Assembly: GCA_964019425.1 (NCBI GenBank)
Contig: OZ025839.1
Coordinates: 186,001-250,000, forward strand
DNA: 64,000 bases
DNA from: Flectonema sp. DT1601
Lineage: Eukaryota > Euglenozoa > Diplonemea > Diplonemida > Diplonemidae
Reading direction: 5' to 3'
The position numbers were made by a program, and so were the translations under genes. The notes under the pieces were generated by a model. That model was not told where the DNA came from and searched no databases. It was given only the letters and a program-made list of their open reading frames with translations. This document shows positions 18,469-29,846 of the stretch, piece by piece. The number at the start of each line of letters is the position of its first letter. Position 1 is the first letter of the stretch.

Positions 18469-19878
18469 TCATCTTCGAAAGTGATATAGTCGTCTACCGC
18501 ATGCTATGCTTAGAGCAGTGCTCCCATTCTGTGTTTGGCGGTTTATGTCAACACCGCAATCAATTAATAGTCTGGCTATGACATGTAAACCTTCTGAAGC
18601 AGCAAGAGTTAGTGGTGTCCTGCCAGAACTGTCTGGCAGGTTCGCAGCTTCTGGCGCGACTGCTAACAACACAGACACCAACTCTGGACTCTCTCTAAGA
18701 ACAGCTATGTGCAATGGAGATTTATTTACTTTACTTGTAATGGTTAAATCAGCGTTACTTTTAATTAACATTTCTACAATTTGAATATAATTTCTGGAAA
18801 CAGCGTGAATGACAGCAGTCTTTCCACTCCTCGTCTGTAAATTAGGATTCGCATGTTTCGTAAGTAAGATTTCAACTATCTTAACAAGTCCATTAGCGCA
18901 AGACATTGTGAGCGCTGTTTGTCCACTTTGATTTTGATAATTAATATCAGGTGACTGTGTCAACACTAACTCAACAACACTCTTAGACTTGGCAATAACA
19001 GCTAACAGTAGCGGAGTATTACCTCTCGTCGTTGGCATGTTTATATCAGTTTTCCCAATAAGCAGCTCAGCTACTGAATGAGATCCCCTCACGACAGCAG
19101 TTGTAAAAGCCGTGTATCCGTTCTTATCGGTCGCAAGAACATCTGCTCCTGCTGAAAGTAGTATTTCAGACAGCTCTAGAGAACCATACTCAGCTGCTAG
19201 TATCAATGGTGTTTTACCACTCTGCTCACGACGATTAACGTCAGAATGACCTTCTTTTATTAGAATTGAAGTCATTTCAATCATCCCTTTTCCAGATGAA
19301 AGAAGTAACGGTGTGAACATTTGAGTGGGAGGATCAGTACTCGCATTCTGAGACAAAAAAAACACCACCAACTCAGTCGAAGCAGCGCTAACAGCAACAG
19401 AAAGAGCTGTTTCATTGTAGATATTCATTTCGTTTATATTTGCTTTGTATGTTAGTAGAAGTAGACGTGCTATTTCAAGATTTCGATGATGAGCTGAAAT
19501 CATTAAGGGAGTGAAATCGGATGCTCCACCCATACAGTTAACAGAGACCCCAGCGATTATCAAATCCTCTATAATAGAAATGTTACCTATTTCAGTAAAG
19601 TCTAAAAGGTTACCTTCTGTCAGACTAATATCCTTCAATAACAATGCTCTAGATGAGAGAGCTTTCTTCGACATCGTCATCACTAACTCGTCACCCTCTT
19701 GAACGCCGCATTCAACAATCCTTTTTTTATCATCGTTCAGTATCATCCCTTCATACGTAATGTCAAAATAGTCGTCTTCAGAGACCTGCAGCTTCACCGC
19801 AGAGACAGTAGTCTCTGAGTCGATAACAACTGGAATCAGTGAACCATCGAGGGATAGAACTGACAGTAGTAATGTCAT
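18469..19878 (-). CDS. Ubiquitin-like plus ankyrin-repeat protein
   Basis: 469 residues. Residues 1-70 look like a ubiquitin beta-grasp domain (VVIDSETTVSAVKLQV, then YFDITYEGMILNDDKK, then GVQEGDELVMTMSK, matching the ubiquitin-fold LI..G..L.D...L...GI..G..L). From about 95 to 465 there are some eleven ankyrin repeats, with clear examples SGKTPLILAAEYGSLELSEILLSAG and SGQTALTMSCANG. Such repeats bind proteins; the ubiquitin-like domain may recruit proteasome or chaperone partners (inference). The last repeat stops abruptly after GSTALSIACG with RRLYHFRR, so a 3' intron or a short end is possible. No enzyme domain. Start is the ATG at 19878. Confidence 0.85.
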   Translation of the reverse strand: MTLLLSVLSLDGSLIPVVIDSETTVSAVKLQVSEDDYFDITYEGMILNDDKKRIVECGVQEGDELVMTMSKKALSSRALLLKDISLTEGNLLDFTEIGNISIIEDLIIAGVSVNCMGGASDFTPLMISAHHRNLEIARLLLLTYKANINEMNIYNETALSVAVSAASTELVVFFLSQNASTDPPTQMFTPLLLSSGKGMIEMTSILIKEGHSDVNRREQSGKTPLILAAEYGSLELSEILLSAGADVLATDKNGYTAFTTAVVRGSHSVAELLIGKTDINMPTTRGNTPLLLAVIAKSKSVVELVLTQSPDINYQNQSGQTALTMSCANGLVKIVEILLTKHANPNLQTRSGKTAVIHAVSRNYIQIVEMLIKSNADLTITSKVNKSPLHIAVLRESPELVSVLLAVAPEAANLPDSSGRTPLTLAASEGLHVIARLLIDCGVDINRQTQNGSTALSIACGRRLYHFRR

Positions 19879-20323
19879 TTGGGTGAATATTTAGCTGTTT
19901 GTGAAAAAAAAAATATTTAAAAAATGATCCCCTTTTTAGGTAAAGAAAAAAAAAAAAAAAAAAAAATCAATTCAGCTTTCGCCTCTCATCAGTCTCTGAT
20001 ACAAAAAATAATAGAAAAAAAAGATCTTCTTCACAGTACTCTTTATTCTCTATTTGTCTTGTCTTGTCTTTTTTTTTTTTTTTTTTTTTTTCAGAATGCT
20101 GATGGCATCCCCAGCAGGGGAATCTTGACATCTTTTCTAGCGGATGAATATTATAAAACTATAAAGAAAAACCTTATTAGGTTGAAGGCTATGTTTCCTT
20201 GATCGGTCGGAACTCGGTCTGTCAGATATAACAGTTCTATTCGATACATACTCAGGGGTGGGAAAATATAAATTCCCCAACATGCTGATTGCGACTTCCA
20301 AAATAATAATCGCTAAAAGTGTT
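19879..20323. other. Intergenic region with poly(A)/poly(T)
   Basis: Holds a 22-base A run near 19946 and a 23-base T run ending TCAG near 20094 on the plus strand. A plus-strand frame through it has no recognisable protein. Nothing else seen. Confidence 0.4.
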
Positions 20324-20986
20324 TTAGAACGTTGGAGTCCAACTCTTTCGTTCTTCGTTAGCTGGTCGGAGTTCCTTATATTCCTCGAAAGTGAGCCCTT
20401 GAACCGCAGCATCGATTTCCTCCAACTTCTGTTCTGCAAGATCTCTTGTAACGAGATCTTTATCCATTTCGTGGACGTACTTTGAAACTTCTCCAGGAGA
20501 ACGAGTTGGAATGTTGGAACGTGGCATTGGTTGGTCAGGAAATCGTTTTTTCCATTCTTCTTGATACATTTTATGTCTTGACTTGTGTTTGTCAAGTAGA
20601 TCACCGTCGATAGCTTTCTTAACTAAGTCGTAGTACAAATCTTCGTTATCATCTCTCCATTTTTTACAACAATTATAAAACTCTCTCAACAATGGTTTAC
20701 AAAGAGAAGGTCGATGCATGTTTGATGAAGTACAAGTTAATACCTCTTCTAGGTCAGGTTTACATTGTGATACTGACTCACGTTCTATTTTCTTTCTAAT
20801 ACTTTCTAACATTCGCATAGGTATCGCTTGATAATCGATGTCTGCGAATCTATCTTCTTCAGCTACTTCATTTAGTATACTTGGATCTGGAGGAGGTCCG
20901 TGTTCATTAATTTCTGAGATACTTCTACCACTCCAATCAACTGCAATCTCCTTCGGGACTTCACTCTTTGATGAAGAGCTTCCCAT
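20324..20986 (-). CDS. Twin CX9C protein with N-myristoylation signal
   Basis: 220 residues. It begins MGSSSSKSEV, a strong N-myristoylation context. A CHCH-like module has Cys75 and Cys85, then Cys96 and Cys106, i.e. two CX9C pairs ten residues apart; twin CX9C proteins are oxidatively folded in the mitochondrial intermembrane space by the Mia40 relay. The combination of myristoyl-Gly and CHCH recalls MIC19/MIC25 of the MICOS complex, though there the CHCH is C-terminal and here 110 charged residues follow. Other CX9C families remain possible. The C-terminal part is acidic and helical (EEIDAAVQGLTFEEYKEL). Start is the ATG at 20986. Confidence 0.75.
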   Translation of the reverse strand: MGSSSSKSEVPKEIAVDWSGRSISEINEHGPPPDPSILNEVAEEDRFADIDYQAIPMRMLESIRKKIERESVSQCKPDLEEVLTCTSSNMHRPSLCKPLLREFYNCCKKWRDDNEDLYYDLVKKAIDGDLLDKHKSRHKMYQEEWKKRFPDQPMPRSNIPTRSPGEVSKYVHEMDKDLVTRDLAEQKLEEIDAAVQGLTFEEYKELRPANEERKSWTPTF

Positions 20987-21485
20987 AAATATGATACCTT
21001 TGGGAAGTTAAAATATATAATTAACAAGAAATATAAAAAGTGAAAAAAAAAAAAAACATGACATATTTTTTTTTTTTTTCGTGTAATAAAGTACATGTGA
21101 AGGTTTTTTTTGGTGGCAAGATTTTTTTCTTTTTAGAAAATTAGAAATGTTTTCCAAAAAAAAAAATGTTATTATTTATTATTTATTAGTTTTTTTTTTT
21201 TTTTTTTTTTATTGTTTGTTTTGCACACAGAGAATCTGTTAAAATTCGTGGGGATCGTTCGTGTTGCAAAAAAAAGTGGCAGAAAAGGGAATGAAAAATT
21301 ACCGAAACATAAAAATTCTGCAACAAAAAAAAAAAAAAAGGTGTAAAACAAAGAACGGAAAAAAGAAAAGAAAAAAAAGGCAAATTGAATAACCAAAACA
21401 ACTATTAAAAAAAAAAAAGTGTTTTTACGGTCAATTAATGAAAAACAACAGTAACAGCAAAGGTACTTATTGGAACTCAAAAGGT
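20987..21485. other. AT-rich intergenic region
   Basis: Contains A/T runs up to 20 bases, including 21190-21209 (T). No gene, RNA or repeat is apparent. Confidence 0.5.
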
Positions 21486-23330
21486 TTATATTTTTGTAAT
21501 ATTAATACTATCATAAGGTGTCGATAAGCATGTATCCCATCCGCAAGCAAACTGTCCATACTGAAGTTGATCACCATCACCATTCACAGAGACGATACCA
21601 TACCCACGAGCCTCTGTTCTGAATGCTGAAATATTTAACGCATCGCCATTGTAAGGCCATACGTGTTGGTGTGTCAGACTATCAAGACCGTAGAAAGGAT
21701 CACAACCCTCAGCAGTTCCTGTGTTGTCGAGTAACAAGGTTAAGTTGTCTGTTGTTGTTCACAAAAAGAAAAAAAAAACCATACCAGAGGCTCCACAAAT
21801 GATATGAACAGGGGCTGAAGGATTTGTATAAGGTTCTAAAGCACTGCCATTACCATCGTTCCAGGCATAGGTTGGCCAGAACCTCTCATATGAATGAACG
21901 TGACCAGTAATCACAACATCAACTTTATATTTCGCAAATAATTCTTCCAGTCCAAACTGCCACTTGTTAGTTTGTTTGTTAAAAACACCAAAACGAGTGC
22001 TTCGACCAGGAATCGAACAGCAGTCTTTATAACCAGAATATCCACAATACATTGGACGATGAGCAAAGGCTATGATCCACTTGACTGAGGCATCCTTGTT
22101 TTGAAGCTGGTTGGACAACCAATTATATTGAGTTTCGTAATGTTTGTCGGTATCGCTATATGAGAACAGTCCTTCACTGTTGAATGAGAGCAGAAGAAGA
22201 GAACCAACTTTTTGACTCCAAAATAAGCTTTTAAAAGACTGATATTGCGGCATTGTAAATCTCGTTGAAAAATCTGAAAAATTTAAAGTGGGACCTCCTT
22301 CATCATGATTACCAGGACTGACTAAGTAAGGGACTTGTGAAGCGCTTGGTGAGACACCTACCAACCAACGATCACCAACAGAACCGTTATCGTCTGGTAG
22401 GTTATACGCTATGTCTCCAACGTGGATTATCATATCGATTTCATCATTGTTAACTAAACGAGTTAGCTCTGGTGCTACAAGTCCTTGGTATAAACCAAAG
22501 TCACCTATGAAACATATTCTTGGAACCTCTCCAGTTTTCAAAACTCTAAACGTCGTTGGTGCTGATTTGAATGCCTTTCCAGCATAGACTCCAACTGCGA
22601 AATATCCAAAAGTTCCACCGGGAGTTAGATTCGCAATCTCTCCACTAACATACCAACGAGACTGCATTGGATAGGTTAAGTTTTGCATTTTTTGAACCGT
22701 GTGATTGACAGCATTAGAATACTTCCAAGTGCCATTCAACAGTGGAAAGGTTGTTATATAAGCCAAGTCAGGTTTCAACGTGTGTTTCCAAGTAACAAAA
22801 AGACTATTATCTCCTCCAGTAGTTGATAAATGGATTTGTTCAGGTGTTCGTAGTGAGTCAACGTATTTAGGTCCACCAGGACTATAACCTGGATAACTCC
22901 ATAGATTTCCAACAGTTTCCCCTTCAACGAAATTAAATGGGAGTCGGAATGAAGATGCCGATCGAAGTCTGAAATTTTGATTCTTATCATAATCTGATGC
23001 GATGACTACGTATCCATCTCCTACTCCTGTGAGACCAGTAATCGTAGCACTGATGTGGTACTGTGGGTTACCTACTGCGAAAAAGAAACTTCCATTAGCT
23101 GGGACACTCATTCCTGACTTAGCTCCTTCACTCATTTTCCAATAGTACACAACAGGGTTCTGTGGAGGTACGCCAGTAGTCCAGTTGACATGAACAACAC
23201 CCTCAGTTACTTTGATGTTCAGTCCAATCGGAACACTTTCATCAATCGGTCCAATGTTATAAGTTCCAATACCAATCACAGAGTGGAATAGTAACAACAA
23301 AAACAGACATCGGAACTGATGTGAACTCAT
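21486..23330 (-). CDS. Purple acid phosphatase, two exons
   Basis: Exons 21785-23330 and 21486-21748 give 602 residues. A signal peptide covers about residues 1-20 (LFLLLLFHSVIG). An N-terminal fibronectin-III-like domain covers about 25-260. The metallophosphatase core has all five metal blocks: GDFG, GDIAYN, GNHDE, AFAHRPMYC and GHVHSYERFWP, matching the dinuclear Fe/Zn or Fe/Mn centre of the plant-type enzymes. Exon 2 adds the C-terminal segment with the conserved PFYG..  and GYGIVSVNGDGDQLQYG. The junction restores GASDNLTLL. The enzyme hydrolyses phosphate monoesters at acid pH, secreted or lysosomal. The intron is only 36 nt. N-glycosylation sites are frequent. Confidence 0.92.
21749..21784 (-). 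other. 36-nt cis-intron in the phosphatase gene
   Basis: Donor GTATGG, ten T, acceptor AACAACAG, 36 nt, phase 1. Removing it joins two frames that both continue the phosphatase domain. Among the shortest introns in the window. Confidence 0.8.
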
Positions 23331-24227
23331 CGTTGTGTACAGTTGCTTTACTTTAAAGGGAATATACGACTGTTAACAAATACAATTTCGTTTTATATCA
23401 TTTATTTATTTATTTTTTTTTTCCACGATAGATAAAATAACAGAACCAACATAAACAGCAAGATTTTTTTTTTTTTTTTTTTTTTTTGCAATAGGGGAGG
23501 ATGGTGGGAAGTCCGTGTGGTATTAGTTTGCCAAGTTAACATAAAAAAAATGAGACAATAAACAGAGAACAGGGTTTAAACAAGTTTTTTTTTTCTTTCT
23601 TTTCCTTTCATTCTACACACACAATAACACACACATAGTTAAGTCATTCTAGGAGTATTTTTTAACATCGTCCCTTTTAATTGATCCATCTGATCTTGTC
23701 ACTCAACGATACCTTTTTACTGGATTTCAATAAGTGATCACAGTCAGCTCACTGTTCACTGAGAGGCTTAGAGTTATTCAACATCCAGTAACCTCATCAA
23801 AACAAACTAGTGAATTAGTTGTAGGTGGGACAATAGGGGAAACAAAATACGAACTCGAACCCAACAATACAAAAGATAAGTAAATAAATAAATAAGGGGG
23901 AAAAAGGGTAAGAGGACAAAGGAATAAACATAAACACAGAGAGAAGTGATTGATGTATATATTTTTTTTTCTTTTTTTTTTTTTCTTCCTCCTTCCACCT
24001 TTAGAATAGTAATTGCTACCAATCACTCAAAGATAATATCTGTAAGAAAGAAAATTCACATCTAGTAAGAAACAATTGATGATGAATGGCATTCACATCA
24101 CACAACTAATAAAAATAAAGCAACGGACAGATCGCACGGTGTCTTTGAAAGAAAAAAAAAAATTCAAAGACTTCTTTGAAAAAAAAAAAAAAAAAATCAA
24201 ATCAAATCAAATTACTCTCTTATGAGC
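23331..24227. other. Intergenic region
   Basis: Poly(T) 23461-23487 and other A/T runs. Frames in this stretch are low complexity. I see no supported feature. Confidence 0.5.
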
Positions 24228-25590
24228 TTATCTAACCCATCTTATTATTACCTGTTGGTTTGTGTTTTTGTGTTGAATTGAAGGGGTAAAAAAAAAAAAA
24301 AAAAAAAAATCCTTCCCATACCGGTGGAGCATCAACGGTTATCTTTTTAGGCTTATTATGCTCTGGTGATATTGTGTAAAGAATTGGTGCTGCTGGTTTG
24401 GGTGGTTCTTCTGGAGAGACTGGATCAGAGTGTTCAGGGATAATAGTATCCAACTTCGCAGATGGAGGTTTCACAATCGGAACAACCGGTTGAATAGGAG
24501 GAGTCGATACTATTCTTACATCACTTGATTGAGATATCCAAGATGGAAGAGGTTGTAATGAGGGTTGGCTATCAATAAGAAGTTGATTAACAGAATCAAT
24601 TATTGATCTAACCATTAATCTGTCTTCATTATTGTATTGTGGTTTTTGTTTCCATTGAGGTTCTGCTATCCCACGCAACTGATCAACGTCTCCATAATCT
24701 TGAGTGTTATCCCATCCAGTAATGGGCTCATCTCTATCAAATAAATATGGTTGACGATCAGAACTAACTTTTTTAGTTTTTACTGGAGTTGGTTCCGTGT
24801 GGCCATCTGATAACGCACCTCGTAACTTATGTCCAGCACCTGCATTCCATGGTGCGGGTACCCATGGTTTTGTAGCAACTTTAGGAGTTGACATCTTTCT
24901 TTGAAATTTAGCAATCGTACGATCTTTGTTAGTTTCACGTTCTTTTGATGGAGCGGAAACACTTCGAGTTGTTGATGGAGTGGTGTGTTGTTCTACCCTT
25001 GACGATCTTCTTTCAGTCATACTGTTATCTAATTTATCACTTGTGTGACTGCGTCTCTTCGCTGGAGTGATGACAGCTTGTTGTTGAACTGGAACAACTT
25101 TCTTATAATAATTAGCTTTTTCACGAACTGGAAGATCGCCAGTGTCAGAAATCATCGCCGGATGTGACTGCGAACGCTGTTCACTACTTTGCCTTTGAGG
25201 AGAAGACCCAGGAAGCTCTGAAACCAATAGAGGTATTGCCGCACTGGCATCAGGCTCTACATGCGGTAATAGATGTGCTGGATATCTTTTTTGCAACGCA
25301 GCTCCTTGATTTCTTCGTAAACCAGGTTTTCGTACTACAGCAGAAGGTGGTGGAATCCAACCAGTACTCATGTCTGGACCTCCTCCGTCTTTTGATTCCT
25401 TCTTTAGAGCTCCTGTAAACCCCGTTAGTGGACGTACTGCTCTTCCCCAATTATTGACAGGTACGTCTTCGTCATCACTATTTGGTATTCCCCATTTCAT
25501 GACCCATCCTCCATTTCTATGTGTTCGAGGTCTATCTCTTTTTGATATATCGAGTGAGTGATCTGGTTGAGCGTTGGGCTGTCTTTCCAT
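24228..25590 (-). CDS. Disordered Pro/Ser-rich protein, unknown
   Basis: Exons 24322-25590 and 24228-24251 give about 430 residues. The protein is largely disordered and basic, rich in Pro, Ser and Arg, with scattered Trp-containing motifs (RNGGWVMKWGIP, STGWIPPPSAV, KPWVPAPWNAG, ITGWDNTQDYG) that could be short linear binding motifs. Near the end there is a duplicated phrase, TIIPEHSDP and TISPEHNKP. No domain is recognised. Literal reading runs into a poly-Phe end coded by a long T run, but a GTATGG...CCAACAG intron removes it and gives a VIIRWVR tail. Start is the ATG at 25590. Confidence 0.7.
24252..24321 (-). other. Cis-intron near the 3' end of the disordered-protein gene
   Basis: Donor GTATGG, acceptor ACCAACAG, 70 nt, phase 0, with a T run of about 19. 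Confidence 0.6.
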
Positions 25591-26446
25591 AATTATTATT
25601 TTTTTTTGAATTTACTTGAAAAGAAGAGTACGTTAACCTGATTTCATCCTTTTTTCTCTTTTACATCCGTCCCGTTAACTGCAATAAGCCTCTTAAACCG
25701 ACAGAACAATTGTAGGTAACCCATGCTTTATAAGGGAAATAATCATTAAAGGTCATTGGAAAAAAAAAGAGATTTTTTTTAAAAAAATGTAGTTAGCGAG
25801 ACAGACGGGAAGAGGGGACGGGTGTTAATATGAGACCCTGGAACGTGCTCTCTGTTTCTTTTTTTTTTCCTGTTATACCACTCATCGGGAACACTTAATA
25901 AAAAACAGTCTAATCAGTCCATAAGACATTCAATTTGAATTCCTTACTGGTATTGGTTGGTCTTTAAAAAAAATAAAAAAAACGTATTATAAAAAAAAAC
26001 ACTATTTCAAACAGAGGAATTGAACCACACACTAGCTGTTCCTTTTTTTTTTTTTTTTTTTTTTTTCTTCCTCTTTTTTTCCAACTTATCAATAAAAAAA
26101 ATAGAAAATTAAAAAATAAAAAAAACTCTAACTTAAAATTCAAATTGTACACGTCAGCACAAACGGAGAGCTGCTAGTAGTCGTCTCCTTAGGTGCTGCC
26201 GAATAGAGGAAAGGGGATTGTACTGGCACCAATGTGACTTTTTTTTTTTTTTTTTTCCCTTTCTTGTTTCTTTCTCTCTCTCTCTCTCTCTTTTTGAGTC
26301 ATAACTGTGGTGCGAAGCAAAAACCCGAATCTCTACCCTGGAAGTTCTTCTTTTTTTTTTATTTTTATGAAAAAGGTTATGACGCTGCATAGAATTATCA
26401 ACAAAAAAAAAAAAAAAAAAAAGAAACAAGAAAAGGTTTCCAAGGT
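25591..26446. other. Intergenic region, homopolymer rich
   Basis: T runs at 26041-26066 and 26239-26256, a CT repeat at 26273-26292, and an A run at 26402-26421. No gene seen. Confidence 0.5.
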
Positions 26447-27707
26447 CTAACGGTAAAACTCAAAATCGTCTTCCTTCTTTTTGACGTGGCGTTCGTATGC
26501 CTTTTCGAAGTCACGAGGGAGAATTACGTATCTGTTTTTACGAACTGCTTGCATACCAGCCTCCTGACACACAGCATGAATCATCGCCCCAGCTAATTTG
26601 TCGGGACGGGTGACGTAATCTTCCAAATCGACATCTTCAGCGAGGGACATTCTCGCAGTGCAAACCTGAAGAGTTATTAGTTAAGAGAATTAAGCAAAAA
26701 ATAATTAAAAACAAAAAACAAAACAAAACGAATGAACAAACCTGAAAAATCAATCTCTTAGAACGCCTATCCGGGTTTGGGAATTCAATTTTTCTGTCAA
26801 GACGACCAGGTCTCATGAGAGCGGGGTCTAGAGTGTCCCATCTGTTGGTTGCCATAATTACTTTAACATTTTCTGTTTGATCAAAACCGTCCATTTGGTT
26901 AAGAAGTTCAAGTAGAACACGCTGAACTTCTCTGTCAGCTCCAGTTTGCGCATCAAAACGCTTTGTGGCGATGGAATCGACTTCGTCGATAAATATAATC
27001 GAAGGAGCGTTTTCCTTTGCAAGACGGAAGACGTCACGAACCATACGAGGTCCCTCTCCCAAGTATTTTTGAACAAACTCTGATCCAACAACACGAACAA
27101 ACGAAGCATCGGTATGATGAGCAACAGCCTTTGCCATCATAGTCTTTCCAGTTCCTGGAGGACCGTACATAAGAACTCCTCTTGGAGGGTCAATACCAAT
27201 CTGACGGTAGAGCTCACCGTGAGTGAGAGGGAGTTCTACTGCTTCACGCATTTCTTGTTTTTGGATATCAAGTCCTCCGATGTCAGCGTATGATACATCT
27301 GGTTTATCTGAAGCAGCTAACAGTGAGATAGAAGAGTCTGATTCACTTGGAAGAATAGCAACACAAGCATTGCTTTGTTTATGAAGACCTATACTGCTAT
27401 TTGGTTTTAACTGTTCTCTGTCTAATGTTGATAGAACTCTAACGTAATGATGAGGTCCACTACTGTTAGCGATGATACACCTCTGTTGGTCAATCATCTC
27501 AACAAACTGACCAACAACAAGAGGTACAGATTGGATTCGTTTCACTTCCTGTTTCGCTGCTAATTCCTCTTTCATCAGCTGCTTCGTTTCAATTTTACAA
27601 ATTAGTGTTTTGAGATCGATAGTTGCCTGGTTCTTACATAATTTCATGTAATTCGTAAAACAATTGTTCCGCTCACGGGAGAGCGGTGCTCGTTTGGCCT
27701 CAGCCAT
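26447..27707 (-). CDS. RPT3: 26S proteasome regulatory ATPase RPT3 (subunit 6B)
   Basis: Exons 26742-27707 and 26447-26665 encode 394 residues. It is one of six AAA ATPases of the proteasome base that unfold substrates. An N-terminal coiled coil and OB domain ([15 protein letters not shown]) precede the AAA domain. Walker A is [13 protein letters not shown], Walker B is [10 protein letters not shown], the pore loop lies in [13 protein letters not shown], and the arginine-finger region is [14 protein letters not shown]. Exon 2 supplies the C-terminal helical domain [25 protein letters not shown] and the EFYR tail, close to the HbYX-like C-terminus of RPT3. The exon junction gives [13 protein letters not shown]. 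Start is the ATG at 27707, 13 nt below a pyrimidine-rich CAG. Confidence 0.96.
26666..26741 (-). other. Cis-intron in RPT3
   Basis: Donor GTTTGT, acceptor CTCTTCAG, 76 nt, phase 0. Both flanking exons match RPT3 continuously. Confidence 0.9.
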
Positions 27708-27720
27708 GGTATGTGTACTA

Positions 27721-27736
27721 CTGTGAGGAAAAAGTT
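27721..27736 (-). promoter_or_regulatory. Probable trans-splice acceptor of RPT3
   Basis: On the minus strand CTTTTTCCTCACAG ends 13 nt before the ATG. No upstream coding exon is visible, so spliced-leader addition or a 5' UTR intron is implied. Confidence 0.45.
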
Positions 27737-28867
27737 AATTAAAATAAATAAATTATGTAAACAAAACTATCACTGAGCATGAGATTTGCGTGTTTTTTTT
27801 TTTTTTTTCCTTTAAAACGTTTCTGATTATTGAATAAAGTTGTTAACAGCAAGACGGAAATATCACTAATTCGAATACAAGGACATGGCAACAATACTCC
27901 AAAACCAAAAAAAATAATGTTAAGAGTGAGAAGAGTGTCTACTTTCTCACATTACATGTGTGCTGATCTCCCTTTTTCTTTTCTTTTTAAATTTCATTGA
28001 AGACACATCAACGAGATCCAACACACAAGTAATATGTGATAAGCAAATGCTTTTATTCTTCTCTGTTCACAGGAAAACGTTTTAAGATTTTTCTTTTTTT
28101 CAAACAAACAAACAAACAAAAAGTCCACCTCCCTCCCACACTAAAATCACATAGTAAAGGGCGATATGTTACCTTACGTGAAAGCAATATTTGGAGATTG
28201 GTCTATAAAAGAAGGGGGGGGAAAAAAAAAAACACGTAGACTACAACTACTGTACAAAAATCAAGAAAGTACGCACCCGAGAGTTGTTTTTTTTTTTTTT
28301 TCTGATAGACGCAACGGCTTCTGATGGTTTTCACCATTGTACGTCACCCCTGACTTTAATCTCACCAAATAAGAAATCAATCAGAGGTTATTCTGACCTG
28401 GTTGTATTAAGCAACAACTACACGTTGGCATTGACGAGAGATTTACAAAAAAAATGTATAAAAATAAAAATAAAAAACCACTGAAACCCCCCTCAGCTTA
28501 GATTGTAATAGCAGAAACAGAAAGAACGGAATACAACAGGGAAAGGGTTTTTTTTTATATATATACCTCCCTTGTTATTTCAACCTGGGCAATAAAAACA
28601 ATGTACATCACGAATACAATGCTGCTTAAGAAGTGTCGGGATAACACCATAAGCCACAACACAAGTAGACCCCAAATCCTATCAGGATGATGTGGTGTGA
28701 CTTTGTTGGTTAGTAGTAAAGCAAGAGAGCAGGAAAAAAAAAAACAAAAAAAAAAACACAGCTCATCAACAATAAATATAAACGCCGCTTGTGTCACAAA
28801 AAAGAAATTTTTTTGATTGCGTGCTTCACATGGAAAGTGTTTTTTTATGCGCTCCATGGAATGAATT

Positions 28868-28898
<31 letters not shown>

Positions 28899-29846
28899 CC
28901 CGTTTCTTTCGTTGTATATAAACAACCTTAATAAAGGAGAACGAGACACATCGATTTCCCTTTAAATCAGAAAAAACTAAATTAATTTTTTTTTTTTTTT
29001 TGTCTTGATATTTGGTCAAGTTTGTTTGTGTGATAAAAACCAAAGGTTTACGTGCTGTCCAATTCTTTTTTCGTTCTTACAAAAAAAAGAACGAAGAATG
29101 GACGTATGTTTCTATCAATAATTTTTTTTTTTTTTCTTTTTCTTTTTCTTTTTCCATTGCTTTCGTGCATGAGAACTGTACCGTTGACATTCCTTTTTTT
29201 TTTTTTTTTTTTTTTTTTAAAGTTCATTACAATACCGTAAAGCAAAAAAAAACAAAAAAGAAAAGAAGAAAAGAAGAAAAAAAACAATAATAGTAATAAT
29301 CGTACATAAATTCGTAAATAATACTACGAAACAGTGTGCTGTTCAAAATATTTTTTTCCTTGGGGTCAAAAAAAAAAACAAACAAAAAAAATGCTCAAGA
29401 TCGTGGTAGACTTGTAGGTTCTTTTTTTTTAATTTTTTTTTTAAAAAAAACATCTCTTATTAATTCGCATTAAATTCGAATTCACATTTTTTTTTTCTTC
29501 GTCCTGACAACCTCGAGATAGATTCCAGAAAAAGAACTAAAATGAAAAAATCAAATAAACACGATTAATAATTAACCCATCCGCGGGTTTCCCAATATCA
29601 CTTATCAAAGAGTTAACGTTGTTCAGTACCAACAACATGAAAGACCCTTCGGAAAGGATCACAGATATGAAATACAGCAAGCCATCTCTGGCTAGGGAGA
29701 AAAAAAAAGAAAGAAAGAAAAAATGGTCCAAATACAAATACAAATATAAAATAGTACAGCAACAAGGATAACAGTAAGTAGTTTTTTTTTTTTTTTCGAT
29801 GGATCCGGCTCTCACAGTAAAGTGTAGGCTGGAAAATTAACACATC
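27737..29846. other. Large gene-poor stretch
   Basis: About 2.1 kb crowded with homopolymers (for example T at 28870-28898, 29194-29218; A at 29365-29376). A reverse frame at 28555-28860 contains a possible transmembrane segment (WGLLVLWLMVLS) but is broken up by poly-Phe and poly-Lys runs; I do not accept it as a gene. Nothing else seen. Confidence 0.45.

Noticed and set aside
28555-29043. 162-codon reverse frame with a hydrophobic C-terminal segment
   Set aside because: Most of it is translated poly(A)/poly(T); no conserved motif, and the possible helix alone is not enough.
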